From NCBI GenBank assembly GCA_032433765.1, contig JAVIAB010000008.1, positions 46,120,106-46,184,105 of the forward strand: a DNA stretch of 64,000 nucleotides, written 5' to 3'. How positions within the stretch are numbered: position 1 is the stretch's first letter; each line of letters begins with the position of its first letter. Positions 10,222 through 23,128 of the stretch are shown piece after piece. The position numbers and the translations under genes were made by a program. The notes beneath the pieces were generated by a model. It saw only the letters and a program-made list of their open reading frames with translations. It did no database searches and was not told where the DNA came from. The stretch is from Megaustenia siamemsis. Taxonomy: Eukaryota; Mollusca; Gastropoda; Stylommatophora; Ariophantidae.

Positions 10222-11182
10222 AACTTACCACCTGCTATGTATTACATGTTGCGTAGACAACTGAATATTTCCTAGTAGAAAGTATCAAATTACGAAACAT
10301 TAACTTTTTTTTCAGAAAAAAATTAATGGAATAAAATATTACTAATTGAAACATTAATTATACAAGAAAGTTAACATTTTAGTGTAGTGTCAAAAATTGG
10401 AACCACTCGCTCCAACATATCAATTTTATGAATGAGAGAGATGTAGCAGACTTAGGACACACTGATCCATAAATGTTGCAGAGTGTCTAGAATTACAGCT
10501 CAGATGTCAGTTTGTGCTGTGAACTGTTACTGCGTCACACTTTCTATCCACGCTTAAAAGGTTAAGTGTCAATGTTTGGAACGGGAGCGGATGAAACACA
10601 TGCTGGTCTCTTGTCTTCGCGAGTCTGTGTGAATCCATCGGCGGAGAATGACTTTCCACGGTATATATGCGGGTTTCCAACTCCCGGGGTACAAGACACA
10701 CACTGCGCCCCTGCACCCATAATTTTGTTCTTTAAAATATCTATCTATTATCCTTTCGAGCCGAAGACGGCACATAGGGCAGAATTACAATCTCAAAATC
10801 ATAAACCTTGCGTGCCAAAATGACACATATTGCAGAGATCACTGCTCTTTAAAATATAGTAATACTTTTTTTTTTCATTTGAACTATTGCGCTCTAAGAA
10901 GTTTGCGTCCGAAGCAGCCGTTCTTCGGCCGTCTCCCCATGCTACGCCACTGTGTCTACTTTTATTTTTGTTGTTGTTGAAAGCAGTGCAAGAGTTGATC
11001 GATTAGTGCCGAAGGCGTTCCCTGAAATCTTCTCTGGGAACAACCATGTGCAAAATATGTGAGAATAGCAGTTAGCGAAGCGGCAGTGTTGAAAAATAAA
11101 CGATTTTAGATTGTGCTTCATGTAGAAGATTTCTTTTCATTGCCAAAACGTCGGAATTTACATTGTAGTATAAATACACTAC
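10222..11182. other. unassigned AT-rich sequence
   Basis: No gene is supported. A piece near 10752-10790 (GCCGAAGACGGCACATAGGG) resembles 1465-1500. The short open frames here overlap on both strands without recognisable motifs. Confidence 0.4.
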
Positions 11183-11470
11183 AGCGCAAAATAGTAAGCA
11201 AATAGTAAGCAAATAGTAAGGAAATAGTAAGCAAATAGTAAGCAAATAGTACGGAAATAGTAAGCAAATAGTAAAAAAGAATAGCAAGGAAATAGGAAAT
11301 AAAAAGGAAATAGTAAGCTAATAGTAATGAAATAGTAAGCAATTAGTAAGCAAACAGTGAAGAAATAGTAAGCAAATAGTAAAAAAATAGTAAGCAAAAA
11401 GTAAGAACATAGTTAGCAAGTAGTAAGCAAATAGTAAAGAAATAGTAAACAAATAGAAAGCAAATATTGA
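11183..11470. repeat. 11-bp array (ATAGTAAGCAA)n
   Basis: About 25 units of ATAGTAAGCAA with frequent variants (AAGGAA, AATGAA, AAAAAA). Decay increases to the right. Confidence 0.93.
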
Positions 11471-11675
11471 GCATACTAGTTATTATTGTGTTAGATCTCG
11501 AAAAGAACTGACCATGACACCATCTTCAATATTATCTTGTGGCGAACTCGCAAATTTACCACTCAGTCGGGACCATGTGTGTATTAATTAACACAGAAGG
11601 GAATGCAAACCCGACCCATAAATACCATGTTGGATAAGCCGAGAAAACAAAATGGAGCAAGAAACTCCCTTTTAT

Positions 11676-11720
11676 AAAGGGCAGAAGGGCAGAAGGGCAG
11701 AAGGGCAGAAGGGCAGAAGA
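11676..11720. repeat. 9-bp array (GGGCAGAAG)n
   Basis: Five near-perfect units of GGGCAGAAG. Confidence 0.9.
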
Positions 11721-11756
11721 GCAACTGAATGATATCTAATGATTCCTGATCATTTC

Positions 11757-12835
11757 TCGCAGGTCGCCTTCAATCTATCTCTCGTAGGTCGCCTTCAATC
11801 TATCTCTCGCAGGTCGCCTTCAATCTATCTCTCGCAGGTCGCCTTCAATCTATCTCGCCTTCAATCTATCTCTCGCAGGTCGCCTTCAATCTATCTCTCG
11901 CAGGTCGCCTTCAATCTATCTCTCGCAGGTCGCCTTCAATCTATCTCTCGCAGGTCGCCTTCAATCTATCTCTCGCAGGTCGCCTTCAATCTATCTCTCG
12001 CAGGTCGCCTTCAATCTATCATCTCTCGCAGGTCGCCTTCATCTCTCTCTCGCAGGTCGCCTTCAATCTATCTCTCGCAGGTCGCCTTCAATCTATCTCT
12101 CGCAGGTCGCCTTCAATCTATCTCTCGCAGGTCGCCTTCAATCTATCTCTCGCAGGTCGCCTTCAATCTATCTCTCGCAGGTCGCCTTCAATCTATCTCT
12201 CGCAGGTCGCCTTCAATCTATCTCTCGCAGGTCGCCTTCAATCTATCTCTCGCAGGTCGCCTTCAATCTATCTCTCGCAGGTCGCCTTCAATCTATCTCT
12301 CGCAGGTCGCCTTCAATCTATCTCTCGCAGGTCGCCTTCAATCTATCTCTCGCAGGTCGCCTTCAATCTATCTCTCGCAGGTCGCCTTCAATCTATCTCT
12401 CGCAGGTCGCCTTCAATCTATCTCTCGCAGGTCGCCTTCAATCTATCTCTCGCAGGTCGCCTTCAATCTATCTCTCGCAGGTCGCCTTCAATCTATCTCT
12501 CGCAGGTCGCCTTCAATCTATCTCTCGCAGGTCGCCTTCAATCTATCTCTCGCAGGTCGCCTTCAATCTATCTCTCGCAGGTCGCCTTCAATCTATCTCT
12601 CGCAGGTCGCCTTCAATCTATCTCTCGCAGGTCGCCTTCAATCTATCTCTCGCAGGTCGCCTTCAATCTATCTCTCGCAGGTCGCCTTCAATCTATCTCT
12701 CGCAGGTCGCCTTCAATCTATCTCTCGCAGGTCGCCTTCAATCTATCTCTCGCAGGTCGCCTTCAATCTATCTCTCGCAGGTCGCCTTCAATCTATCTCT
12801 CGCAGGTCGCCTTCAATCTATCTCTCGCAGTCTAT
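11757..12835. repeat. 25-bp minisatellite, about 43 copies
   Basis: The unit is CTCTCGCAGGTCGCC plus TTCAATCTAT. It is nearly perfect throughout, with a few indels near 11845-11865 and 12018-12050. Three units make 75 bp, so a 372-codon frame stays open across the array (11739-12857). This is a by-product of repetition, not a gene. Confidence 0.97.
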
Positions 12836-13426
12836 CTCAGTCCCCATTGTCCAGTGATATGTTTCCATCTTCACCAACACACGCAAGCTTTAGCTTGTTT
12901 TAAAAAAAAACCATTCCGCAGCTACTTGCACAAACAAAGAGGTAAACGACACGCCAGCCATGTTGCTGCAGTACAAAATCGTGCACAACTTCCACTATAG
13001 ACAACGGAATCAGGGAGACGTAGAAAGAAACAAATTTAATCATAACCCAACTTGAGTAAAAATCGATATAATCATATTGTAAATCCGATTACAAGTTCGA
13101 CTTCACAGGGCGATTCTGATTCCAGGGGAAATGGCAGAGCCCAGATAGTGTTCTGAGTATCGATACGCAACTATTGTTATTCGACTCGGACTGCGCCTTA
13201 TCTACGTCGTAGTTAAACCACCGGCACACACGGACATTCGTTCCCTTCTGTCCAGACTTGTGAGATTGTATCTATCTCATCTTGTTTTCATTTGCTTTCC
13301 GTAGAAACTCGTTTCTCATTTTTAACGATAAGAGAGAAGTCTATGACTAGATTATTCTTGTTTTTTCTCTCTTAATGCCTGTTGAGACTAAAACAGTCAC
13401 ACACAAACAGAATCCAGAATTTCTTC
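12836..13426. other. unassigned
   Basis: Non-repetitive sequence with no recognisable coding or structural feature. Confidence 0.35.
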
Positions 13427-14465
13427 TTTTTTCTTCCTTTCATCATTTGTCATTCAGCATCGAGGAGAGATGTAGTCTAAGGTCTCTTGCTCCTCTGTTT
13501 GCTTCTCCTGCTGTTATGTTTCCTAGTGTTTCTAATATTCCATCAATCCATCTTTTTCGTGGTCGGCCTTTGAGTCTGGTGTTCCAGCAGCGTTTATTAA
13601 AGGCTCGTTGTGTTGTGTTTTGATCATTTTGTCTTCTCACAAGACCAAACTATTTTACCTATTGTTTCTTTAGGTATTCAATGGCGGGAATTATTCCAAG
13701 CTTTTTTTCTCAGTTCTACATTACAGATCTTATCTCTCAAGCTGTTTCCTGTCATTCGTCTAACACATTTCATCTCGGAAGAAGTTATTTTTCTTTTAGT
13801 TCTTGGGTTCAGGATGCAGGTCGAGGCACTGGTAGCACAACGTTGTGATCGCGTTTGTGTTGTGGAGTGCCATTTTTGCCTCTAGAGATATTTCCTTGTT
13901 GGACAGCAGTGGTGGTAGTTGTCTGATGTTTTGACAAGCTTCGTTGCATCTTGAATCTATTTCTGCTGCTTGTGAACTGTCGTTTGCCATTAGACTTCCT
14001 AGATAATATTAATAACTCCTCCACTTATTTTAAGTATCCGCCATCTACTGTATGTCAATGTTATGTTTATTTTTTTTTCCTTTTGCCATGTTCAAGACTT
14101 CTATCTTGTTGACATTGATTCTCATGCTGTATTGTTAAGTGTTCTTGTAGATCTTCTATTATTCCACATCTGATCGTTTGCAAATAGAAGCTCATTGATC
14201 TTCCATGTCCCAGACGGGTTTGCAAACTCACATATGCAGTCCACGTAAGTCATGAAGTATAGGGGAGATATAGAACACTCTTGTCTTACTACTGTTGTAT
14301 TGTTGCTGTACTTCAATGTGATATGCGTAAGCTGCTGCCGTCCTAACTGTGCAGCTGCTGTTAATATACAAACTCCCACTCTGTTTAGTTATGTGTTGGC
14401 TTACTCCGTATGGTGTTTTACTATCTCCAATGATTGCTATTTCTTTTCTCGGATGAATTCTTTTT
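13427..14465 (-). mobile_element. family-C LINE, RT C-terminal half to 3' end
   Basis: On the minus strand it is collinear with 43700-44735. It includes VVRQECSISPLYFMTYVD (motif B region), then INELLFANDQ, where catalytic FADD has become FAND, a thumb region, and the tail KGRPRKRWIDGILETLGNIT followed by a (GAA)-rich end at 13427-13440. The 5' break is near 14465 (TACGGAGTAAGCC). It carries multiple frameshifts and a disabled active site. Confidence 0.85.
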
Positions 14466-14837
14466 CTTGATATTTGAAAGCTATGTTCACTGAGTTTTGT
14501 CGTCTTTTATGTTACCTGTTTAAAGGTGAATTGTGTGTCAGAGCATCCTCCATCTTCTCGGAACGCTAGACTTTGTAAAGTAAAACTAGCATTACAAGGC
14601 TTTTACTTCACCGTTCTAAAAAAAACGCAAAATGAAATGGTCTAGCAAAGTGTCTCGACCGCATGGCCTAACAAAGACCACTCTGCAAGAAACTTAAAAA
14701 AAGTGGGAGATAAAGTAGGCAGAGAAAGATACGGGAATATAACATCAAAGAATGGACAGAAAACGATTTTCAGCTTTAAAATTATGAACAGGTTTCAGAG
14801 TTTCACAAGATTGGCTGAAGATGGAGATAAATGGAGC
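14466..14837. other. unassigned
   Basis: No feature is recognised between the family-C fragment and the 39-bp array. Confidence 0.35.
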
Positions 14838-17243
14838 TGGGTTGATTTGTGTCTGTGGCGCCCAACGATCTCCAGTTTGATGAAGTATGTCTGTGGCGCC
14901 CCAACGATCTCCAGGTTCATGAAGTATGTCTGTGGCGCCCCAACGATCTCCAGGTTGACAAAGTATGTCTGTGGCGCCCCAACGATCTCCAGGTTGACAA
15001 AGTGTGTCTGTGGCGCCCCAACGATCTCCAGGTTGACAAAGTGTGTCTGTGGCGCCCAACGATCTCCAGGTTGACAAAGTGTGTCTGTGGCGCCCCAACG
15101 ATCTCCAGGTTGACAAAGTGTGTCTGTGGCGCCCCAACGATCTCCAGGTTGACAAAGTGTGTCTGTGGCGCCCCAACGATCTCCAGGTTGACAAAGTGTG
15201 TCTGTGGCGCCCCAACGATCTCCAGGTTGACAAAGTGTGTCTGTGGCGCCCCAACGATCTCCAGTTGACAAAGTGTGTCTGTGGCGCCCCAACGATCTCC
15301 AGTTTGATGAAGTATGTCTGTGGTGCCCCAACGATCTCCAGTTTGATGAAGTATGTCTGTGGCGCCCCAACGATCTCCAGTTTGATGAAGTATGTCTGTG
15401 GTGCCCCAACGATCTCCAGTTTGATGAAGTATGTCTGTGGCGCCCCAACGATCTCCAGTTTGATGAAGTATGTCCGTGGCGCCCCAACGATCTCCAGGTT
15501 GATGAAGTATGTCTGTGGCGCCCCAACGATCTCCAGTTTGATGAAGTATGTCTGTGGCGCCCCAACGATCTCCAGTTTGATGAAGTATGTCTGTGGTGCC
15601 CCAACGATCTCCAGGTTGATGAAGTATGTCTGTGGCGCCCCAACGATCTCCAGTTTGATGAAGTATGTCTGTGGTGCCCCAACGATCTCCCGGTTGATGA
15701 AGTATGTCTGTGGCGCCCCAACGATCTCCAGGTGGACAAAGTGTGTCTGTGGCGCCCCAACGATCTCCAGGTGGACAAAGTATGTCTGTGGCGCCCCAAC
15801 GATCTCCAGGTTGACAAAGTATGTCTGTGGTGCCCCAACGATCTCCAGGTTGATGAAGTATGTCTGTGGCGCCCCAACGATCTCCAGGTTGATAAGTGTG
15901 TATGTGGTGCCCCAAAGATCTCCAGGTTGATAAAGTGTGTCTGTGGTGCCCAAACGATCTCCCGGTTGATGAAGTATGTCTGTGGCGCCCCAACGATCTC
16001 CAGGTGGACAAAGTGTGTCTGTGGCGCCCCAACGATCTCCAGGTGGACAAGTATGTCTGTGGCGCCCCAACGATCTCCAGGTTGACAAAGTATGTCTGTG
16101 GTGCCCCAACGATCTCCAGGTTGATGAAGTATGTCTGTGGCGCCCCAACGATCTCCAGGTTGATAAAGTGTGTATGTGGTGCCCCAAAGATCTCCAGGTT
16201 GATGAAGTATGTCTGTGGCGCCCCAACGATCTCCAGGTTGATAAAGTGTGTCTGTGGTGCCCCAACGATCTCCAGGTTGATAAAGTGTGTCTGTGGTGCC
16301 CCAACGATCTCCAGGTTGATGAAGTATGTCTGTGGCGCCCCAACGATCTCCAGGTTGATAAAGTGTGTCTGTGGTGCCCCAACGATCTCCAGGTTGATAA
16401 AGTGTGTATGTGGTGCCCCAAAGATCTCCAGGTTGATAAAGTGTGAATGTGGTGCCCCAACGATCTCCAGATTGATAAGTGTGTATGTGGTGCCCAAAGA
16501 TCTCCAGGTTGATAAAGTGTGTATGTGGTGCCCTAACGATCTCCAGGTTGATAAAGTGTGTATGTGGTGCCCCAACGATCTCCAGATTGATAAGTGTGTC
16601 TGTGGTGCCCCAACGATATCCAGGTTTATAAAATGTGTCTGTGGCGCCCCAACGATCTCCAGGTTGATGAAGTGTGTCTGTGGTGCCCCAACGATCTCCA
16701 GGTTGATGAAGTGTGTCTGTGGCGCCCCAACGATCTCCAGGTTGATGAAGTGTGTCTGTGGCGCCCCAACGATCTCCAGGTTGATAAAGTGTGTATGTGG
16801 TGCCCCAACGATATCCAGGTTGACAAAGTGTGTCTGTGGCGCCCCAACGATCTCCAGGTTGATAAAGTGTGTCTGTGGTGACCCAACGATCTCCAGGTTG
16901 ATAAAGTGTGTCTGTGGCTCCCCAACGATCTCCAGGTTGATAAAGTGTGTCTGTGGCGCCCCAACGATCTCCAGGTTGATAAAGTGTGTCTGTGGTACCC
17001 CAACGATCTCCAGGTTGATGAAGTTTGTATGTGGCGCCCCAACGATCTCCAGGTTGATAAAGTGTGTCTGTGGCGCCCCAACGATCTCCAGGTTGATGAA
17101 GTTTGTATGTGGCGCCCCAACGATCCTCAGGTTGACGAAGTATGTCTGTGGCGGCCCAACGATCTCCAGGTTGACGAAGTATGTCTGTGGCGCCCCAACG
17201 ATCTCCAGGTTGACGAAGTATGTATGTGGTGCCCCAACGTAAT
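14838..17243. repeat. 39-bp minisatellite, about 61 copies
   Basis: The unit is CTGTGGCGCCCCAACGATCT followed by CCAGGTTGATAAAGTGTGT. Sub-blocks are homogeneous: GTTGACAAAGTGTGT at 14950-15290, TTTGATGAAGTATGT at 15300-15700, and GTTGATAAAGTGTGT from about 16130. Because 39 is divisible by 3, frames of up to 571 codons stay open on both strands in several registers. No frame has unique sequence or a credible start, so none is called a gene. Confidence 0.97.
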
Positions 17244-17574
17244 TATTCTATTTCAGTTTTTGTTTTTGTAAAGCCTATAAGTTGTATTGTATTTGAACCA
17301 ACAAGGCCGTCAGTAAAGGTTAACATGTCTTTTACAATATCAAATTGACATGTATAAAACATGATACCCCAGATCACGGGTTCACGAATTTGTTGAATGA
17401 TGTTTGTGCAGGTGGGATAGTGACACGGCTTACAATAAGGACTTCAGTTATTATATAATGAGATTCTATTTCGACAGCTAACTGGTAGGCTAATCTGGCA
17501 TGCTTAATGTAAGGATAGATATTAAACATGACCGTTAGTTTCATGTAAATTATTGTTATATGTGGACATTAGGA
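17244..17574. other. unassigned
   Basis: Unique sequence between two arrays. Nothing is recognised. Confidence 0.35.
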
Positions 17575-17815
17575 AATGGTAGTTCAAATGTGTGGGGTAT
17601 GTGTGGAGAAAAGGCGGTTGGAATACTTGCAGTCCAGAGGTGTGGGGTATATGTGGAGAAAAAGCGGGTTGGAATACTTGCAGTCCAGATGTGTGGGGTA
17701 TGTGTGGAGAAAAGGCGGGTTGGAACACTTGCAGTCCAGATATGTGGGGCATGTGTGGAGAAAAGACGGATTGATCACTTGCAGTCCAGATGTGTGGAGA
17801 AAAAGACGGTTAGAA
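17575..17815 (+). repeat. 50-bp array built from a family-A LINE tail segment
   Basis: About 4.5 units of 50-51 bp (GTGTGGGGTATGTGTGGAG, then AAAAGGCGGTTGGAATACTT, then GCAGTCCAGA). In one frame a unit reads GYVWRKGGLEYLQSR or VGHVWRKDGL. This is the family-A motif seen elsewhere as GHIMRRGKLEYLVTTG. The last unit runs into RRLEYLVTQGKM at 17806-17840, the single-copy continuation of the LINE. Confidence 0.85.
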
Positions 17816-20800
17816 TACTTGGTAACACAGGGAAAATGAATAAGGTCTGAGAGACAGAGGTAGACAAAGGGAAGAAATGCTGGATGGTTTGACAGCGCGG
17901 AACGGGAAAAGATGAACATTAGAACTGTCATAGAGCACACAAGATCGATGGTTAAGAACGGGAAAAGATGAACATTAGAACTGTCATAGAGCACACAAGA
18001 TCGATGGTTAAGAACGGGAAAGATGAACATTAGAACTGTCATAGAGCACACAAGATCGATGGTTAAGAACGGGAAAAGATGAACATTAGAACTGTCATAG
18101 AGCACACAAGATCGATGGTTAAGAACGGGAAAAGATGAACATTAGAACTGTCATAGAGCACACAAGATCGATGGTTAAGAACGGGAAAAGATGAACATTA
18201 GAACTGTCATAGAGCACACAAGATCGATGGTTAAGAACGGGAAAAGATAAACATTAGAACTGTCATAGAGCACACAAGATCGATGGTTAAGAACGGGAAA
18301 AGATGAACATTAGAACTGTCATAGAGCACACAAGATCGATGGTTAAGAACGGGAAAGATGAACATTAGAACTGTCATAGAGCACACAAGATCGATGGTTA
18401 AGAACGGGAAAAGATGAACATTAGAACTGTCATAGAGCACACAAGATCGATGGTTAAGGATGGAAAAGATGAACATTAGAACTGTCATAGAGCACACAAG
18501 ATCGATGGTTAAGAACGGGAAAAGATGAACATTAGAACTGTCATAGAGCACACAAGATCGATGGTTAAGAACGGGAAAAGATGAACATTAGAACTGTCAT
18601 AGAGCACACAAGATCGATGGTTAAGAACGGGAAAGATGAACATTAGAACTGTCATAGAGCACACAAGATCGATGGTTAAGAACGGGAAAGATGAACATTA
18701 GAACTGTCATAGAGCACACAAGATCGATGGTTAAGAACGGGTAAAGATGAACATTAGAACTGTCATAGAGCACACAAGATCGATGGTTAAGAACGGGAAA
18801 AGATGAACATTAGAACTGTCATAGAGCACACAAGATCGATGGTTAAGAACGGGAAAAGATGAACATTAGAACTGTCATAGAGCACACAAGATCGATGGTT
18901 AAGGATGGGAAAAGATGAACATTAGAACTGTCATAGAGCACACAAGATCGATGGTTAAGGATGGGAAAAGATGAACATTAGAACTGTCATAGAGCACACA
19001 AGATCGATGGTTAAGAACGGGAAAAGATGAACATTAGAACTGTCATAGAGCACAAAAGATCGATGGTTAAGAACGGGAAAAGATGAACATTAGAACTGTC
19101 ATAGAGCACACAAGATCGATGGTTAAGAACGGGAAAAGATGAACATTAGAACTGTCATAGAGCACACAAGATCGATGGTTAAGAACGGGAAAAGATGAAC
19201 ATTAGAACTGTCATAGAGCACACAAGATCGATGGTTAAGAACGGGAAAAGATGAACATTAGAACTGTCATAGAGCACACAAGATCGATGGTTAAGAACGG
19301 GAAAAGATGAACATTAGAACTGTCATAGAGCACACAAGATCGATGGTTAAGAACGGGAAAGATGAACATTAGAACTGTCATAGAGCACACAAGATCGATG
19401 GTTAAGAACGGGAAAGATGAACATTAGAACTGTCATAGAGCACACAAGATCGATGGTTAAGAACGGGAAGAGATGAACATTAGAACTGTCATAGAGCACA
19501 CAAGATCGATGGTTAAGAACGGGAAAAGATGAACATTAGAACTGTCATAGAGCACACAAGATCGATGGTTAAGAACGGGAAAAGATGAACATTAGAACTG
19601 TCATAGAGCACACAAGATCGATGGTTAAGAACGGGAAAAGATGAACATTAGAACTGTCATAGAGCACACAAGATCGATGGTTAAGAACGGGAAAAGATGA
19701 ACATTAGAACTGTCATAGAGCACACAAGATCGATGGTTAAGAACGGGAAAAGATGAACATTAGAACTGTCATAGAGCACACAAGATCGATGGTTAAGAAC
19801 GGGAAAAGATGAACATTAGAACTGTCATAGAGCACACAAGATCGATGGTTAAGAACGGGAAAAGATGAACATTAGAACTGTCATAGAGCACACAAGATCT
19901 ATGGTTAAGAACGGGAAAAGATAAACATTAGAACTGTCATAGAGCACACAAGATCGATGGTTAAGAACGGGAAAAGATGAACATTAGAACTGTCATAGAG
20001 CACACAAGATCGATGGTTAAGAACGGGAAAAGATGAACATTAGAACTGTCATAGAGCACACAGATCGATGGTTAAGAACGGGAAAGATGAACATTAGAAC
20101 TGTCATAGAGCACACAAGATCGATGGTTAAGGACGGGAAAAGATGAACATTAGAACTGTCATAGAGCACACAAGATCGATGGTTAGAACGGGAAAAGATG
20201 AACATTAGAACTGTCATAGAGCACACAAGATCGATGGTTAAGAACGGGAAAAGATGAACATTAGAACTGTCATAGAGCACACAAGATCGATGGTTAAGAA
20301 CGGGAAAAGATGAACATTAGAACTGTCATAGAGCACACAAGATCGATGGTTAAGAACGGGAAAAGATGAACATTAGAACTGTCATAGAGCACACAAGATC
20401 GATGGTTAAGAACGGGTAAAGATGAACATTAGAACTGTCATAGAGCACACAAGATCGATGGTTAAGAACGGGAAAAGATGAACATTAGAACTGTCATAGA
20501 GCACACAAGATCGATGGTTAAGAACGGGAAAAGATGAACATTAGAACTGTCATAGAGCACACAAGATCGATGGTTAAGGATGGGAAAAGATGAACATTAG
20601 AACTGTCATAGAGCACACAAGATCGATGGTTAAGGATGGGAAAGATGAACATTAGAACTGGCATAGAGCACACAAGATCGATGGTTAAGAACGGGAAAAG
20701 ATGAACATTAGAACTGTCATAGAGCACAAAGATCGATGGTTAAGAACGGGAAAAGATGAACATTAGAACTGTCATAGAGCACACAAGATCGATGGTTAAG

Positions 20801-22133
20801 AACGGGAAAAGATGAACATTAGAACTGTCATAGAGCACACAAGATCGATGGTTAAGAACGGGAAAAGATGAACATTAGAACTGTCATAGAGCACACAAGA
20901 TCGATGGTTAAGAACGGGAAAAGATGAACATTAGAACTGTCATAGAGCACACAAGATCGATGGTTAAGAACGGGAAAAGATGAACATTAGAACTGTCATA
21001 GAGCACACAAGATCGATGGTTAAGAACGGGAAAAGATGAACATTAGAACTGTCATAGAGCACACAAGATCGATGGTTAAGAACGGGAAAAGATGAACATT
21101 AGAACTGTCATAGAGCACACAAGATCGATGGTTAAGAACGGGAAGAGATGAACATTAGAACTGTCATAGAGCACACAAGATCGATGGTTAAGAACGGGAA
21201 AGATGAACATTAGAACTGTCATAGAGCACACAAGATCGATGGTTAAGAACGGGAAAGATGAACATTAGAACTGTCATAGAGCACACAAGATCGATGGTTA
21301 AGAACGGGAAAAGATGAACATTAGAACTGTCATAGAGCACACAAGATCGATGGTTAAGAACGGGAAAAGATGAACATTAGAACTGTCATAGAGCACACAA
21401 GATCGATGGTTAAGAACGGGTAAAGATGAACATTAGAACTGTCATAGAGCACACAAGATCGATGGTTAAGAACGGGAAAAGATGAACATTAGAACTGTCA
21501 TAGAGCACACAAGATCGATGGTTAAGAACGGGAAAAGATGAACATTAGAACTGTCATAGAGCACACAAGATCGATGGTTAAGAATGGGAAAAGATGAACA
21601 TTAGAACTGTCATAGAGCACACAAGATCGATGGTTAAGAACGGGAAAAGATGAACATTAGAACTGGCATAGAGCACACAAGATCGATGGTTAAGAACGGG
21701 AAAAGATGAACATTAGAACTGTCATAGAGCACACAAGATCGATGGTTAAGAACGGGTAAAGATGAACATTAGAACTGTCATAGAGCACACAAGATCGATG
21801 GTTAAGGATGGGAAAAGATGAACATTAGAACTGTCATAGAGCACACAAGATCGATGGTTAAGGATGGGAAAAGATGAACATTAGAACTGGCATAGAGCAC
21901 ACAAGATCGATGGTTAAGGATGGGAAAAGATGAACATTAGAACTGTCATAGAGCACACAAGATCGATGGTTAAGGATGGGAAAAGATGAACATTAGAACT
22001 GTCATAGAGCACACAAGATCGATGGTTAAGGATGGGAAAAGATGAACATTAGAACTGTCATAGAGCACACAAGATCGATGGTTAAGGATGGGCATGATAT
22101 GGGAAATCACTCAGTATAGGACATGAATGATGT
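17580..22133 (+). mobile_element. family-A LINE tail split by two internal tandem expansions
   Basis: Left part: the amplified GHVWRK motif, then LEYLVTQGKM and a GKKCWMV piece (LDGL in relatives) up to about 17900. Right part: after the last 56-bp unit, 22050-22130 reads TQDRWLRMGMIWEITQYRT followed by a stop, matching the typical end of these LINE polyproteins (DRxLWRxMIAxxxxxGT). Removing the 50-bp and 56-bp arrays leaves a tail collinear with 50690-50900. I infer that the arrays grew in place. Confidence 0.72.
17899..22095. repeat. 56-bp minisatellite, about 75 copies
   Basis: The unit is AACGGGAAAAGATGAACATT, AGAACTGTCATAGAGCACAC, AAGATCGATGGTTAAG. Homogeneity is very high. Variants are a GGGAAAG one-base deletion, GGGTAAAG, and a GGATGGG type enriched at the right end (21790-22095), which matches the right flank. 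It is the largest array in the window. Its unit corresponds to the segment of the family-A LINE tail just before the terminal DRWL motif. Confidence 0.97.
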
Positions 22134-22146
22134 GTGATGTCAGTGA

Positions 22147-22388
22147 TAAAAAAAAAGTAAAGTGCCCCGTCACGCCAAGTGGTGTTAGTGACCATACTTT
22201 TTATAGACCTTCAGCACATGATTTTTGGGTAATGTGGTCGGTATTACGCCCGTGCCGCTTTACTTTCCCTTAAAAAAATCCCGTACCCATTTAAGGCTGG
22301 GTGAACCCGAAAGTCGTTGATCAGGATCGAACTCAACCTCTCGTCCTCTGTAGTTCAGTTCACTCACCACTGAGCTATCGCGGCTCCC
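22147..22388 (-). mobile_element. tRNA-derived SINE, full-length, with 13-bp TSD
   Basis: This is a complete minus-strand copy. The tRNA head is at the right (A-box complement CCACTGAGCTA, B-box complement GGATCGAACTC), with the conserved body in the middle and the tail at the left (sense ends CTTTACTTTTTTTTTA). The target-site duplication GTGATGTCAGTGA is perfect at 22134-22146 and 22389-22401. It lies just right of the 56-bp array. Confidence 0.93.
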
Positions 22389-22401
22389 GTGATGTCAGTG
22401 A

Positions 22402-22690
22402 ATTCCACCAAATTTCACGAAGTCAGAGACTGTGTGAAATCACAACTTTGAAAGTGGCAAATTACATCAGTCAGGCATAATTTATGAGGAATCAACGAGG
22501 TATATCAGGTACAAATACATGAACAAATGGAGTACATAACACTACAGCCACTAGAAAAATTATGCCTACTACCATTTCAACAGATTGGATGAAATCATTT
22601 TAGACCCTGAACAGGCTACAACAGACTGAAGTAGCACCTTTTCAACACCCTAAGGATAGGAATCTGTGATGAATGTGACTATGGCACATG
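22402..22690. other. unassigned
   Basis: No feature recognised. Confidence 0.35.
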
Positions 22691-22693
22691 CAA

Positions 22694-23128
22694 GATTCAT
22701 CATCATCATTGAGTGCCGTCTCCGCATCGAAGGTTGGCTACCATGGAACGCCATTCCGCTCTGTCTCTTGCTTTGATGGTGCAGATTGTCATAGGTTGAC
22801 TTGTCCATCTTTTGATGTTACTCGTCCATGTTAATCATGGTCTGCCTCTGTCTCTTTTATCTTGTATTTTCCCTTCCAAGATTACTTTTAGTAGGCTGTT
22901 GTGTCTTTTAACATGCCCAACAATTTCATTTGTCTTGTTATAATTGTGTTTAGTAGTTCTCTTTTCATTTATAATTGTTTTAAAACTTCATCGTTTGTTT
23001 TCTTTTATTTCCATCCAATTCTACCTATTCTTCTATAGATCCACATTTCAAAGGCTTCAATTTTATATTCTGTTTTCTGGTCTAATGTCCATTTTTTCTG
23101 CACCATATAGGAAAATTGAGAAGATGTA
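22694..23128 (-). mobile_element. family-E LINE, 3'-terminal remnant
   Basis: The minus strand reads FLYGAEKMDIRPE (RT C-terminal region), then HVKRHNSLLKVILEGKI, RGRP, LTWTSNIKRWTSQPMT, and ARDRAEWRSMVANLRCGDGT followed by a stop and a GATGAT tail at 22694-22705. Internal stops and a shift near 22900 show decay. The same family occurs in plus orientation at 39340-39575. Confidence 0.8.

Noticed and set aside
11739..12857. 372-codon frame over the 25-bp array
   Set aside because: Pure repeat translation; the start and stop lie just outside the array with no unique domain.
14745..17271. Frames of up to 571 codons on both strands across the 39-bp array
   Set aside because: Unit length is 13 codons, so a stop-free unit stays open in several frames at once. 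There is no unique sequence, no conserved domain and equal openness on both strands.
17575..17815. Independent 50-bp satellite unrelated to its neighbours
   Set aside because: Its translation matches the family-A LINE motif and continues in frame into the single-copy LINE tail, so it is part of that element.
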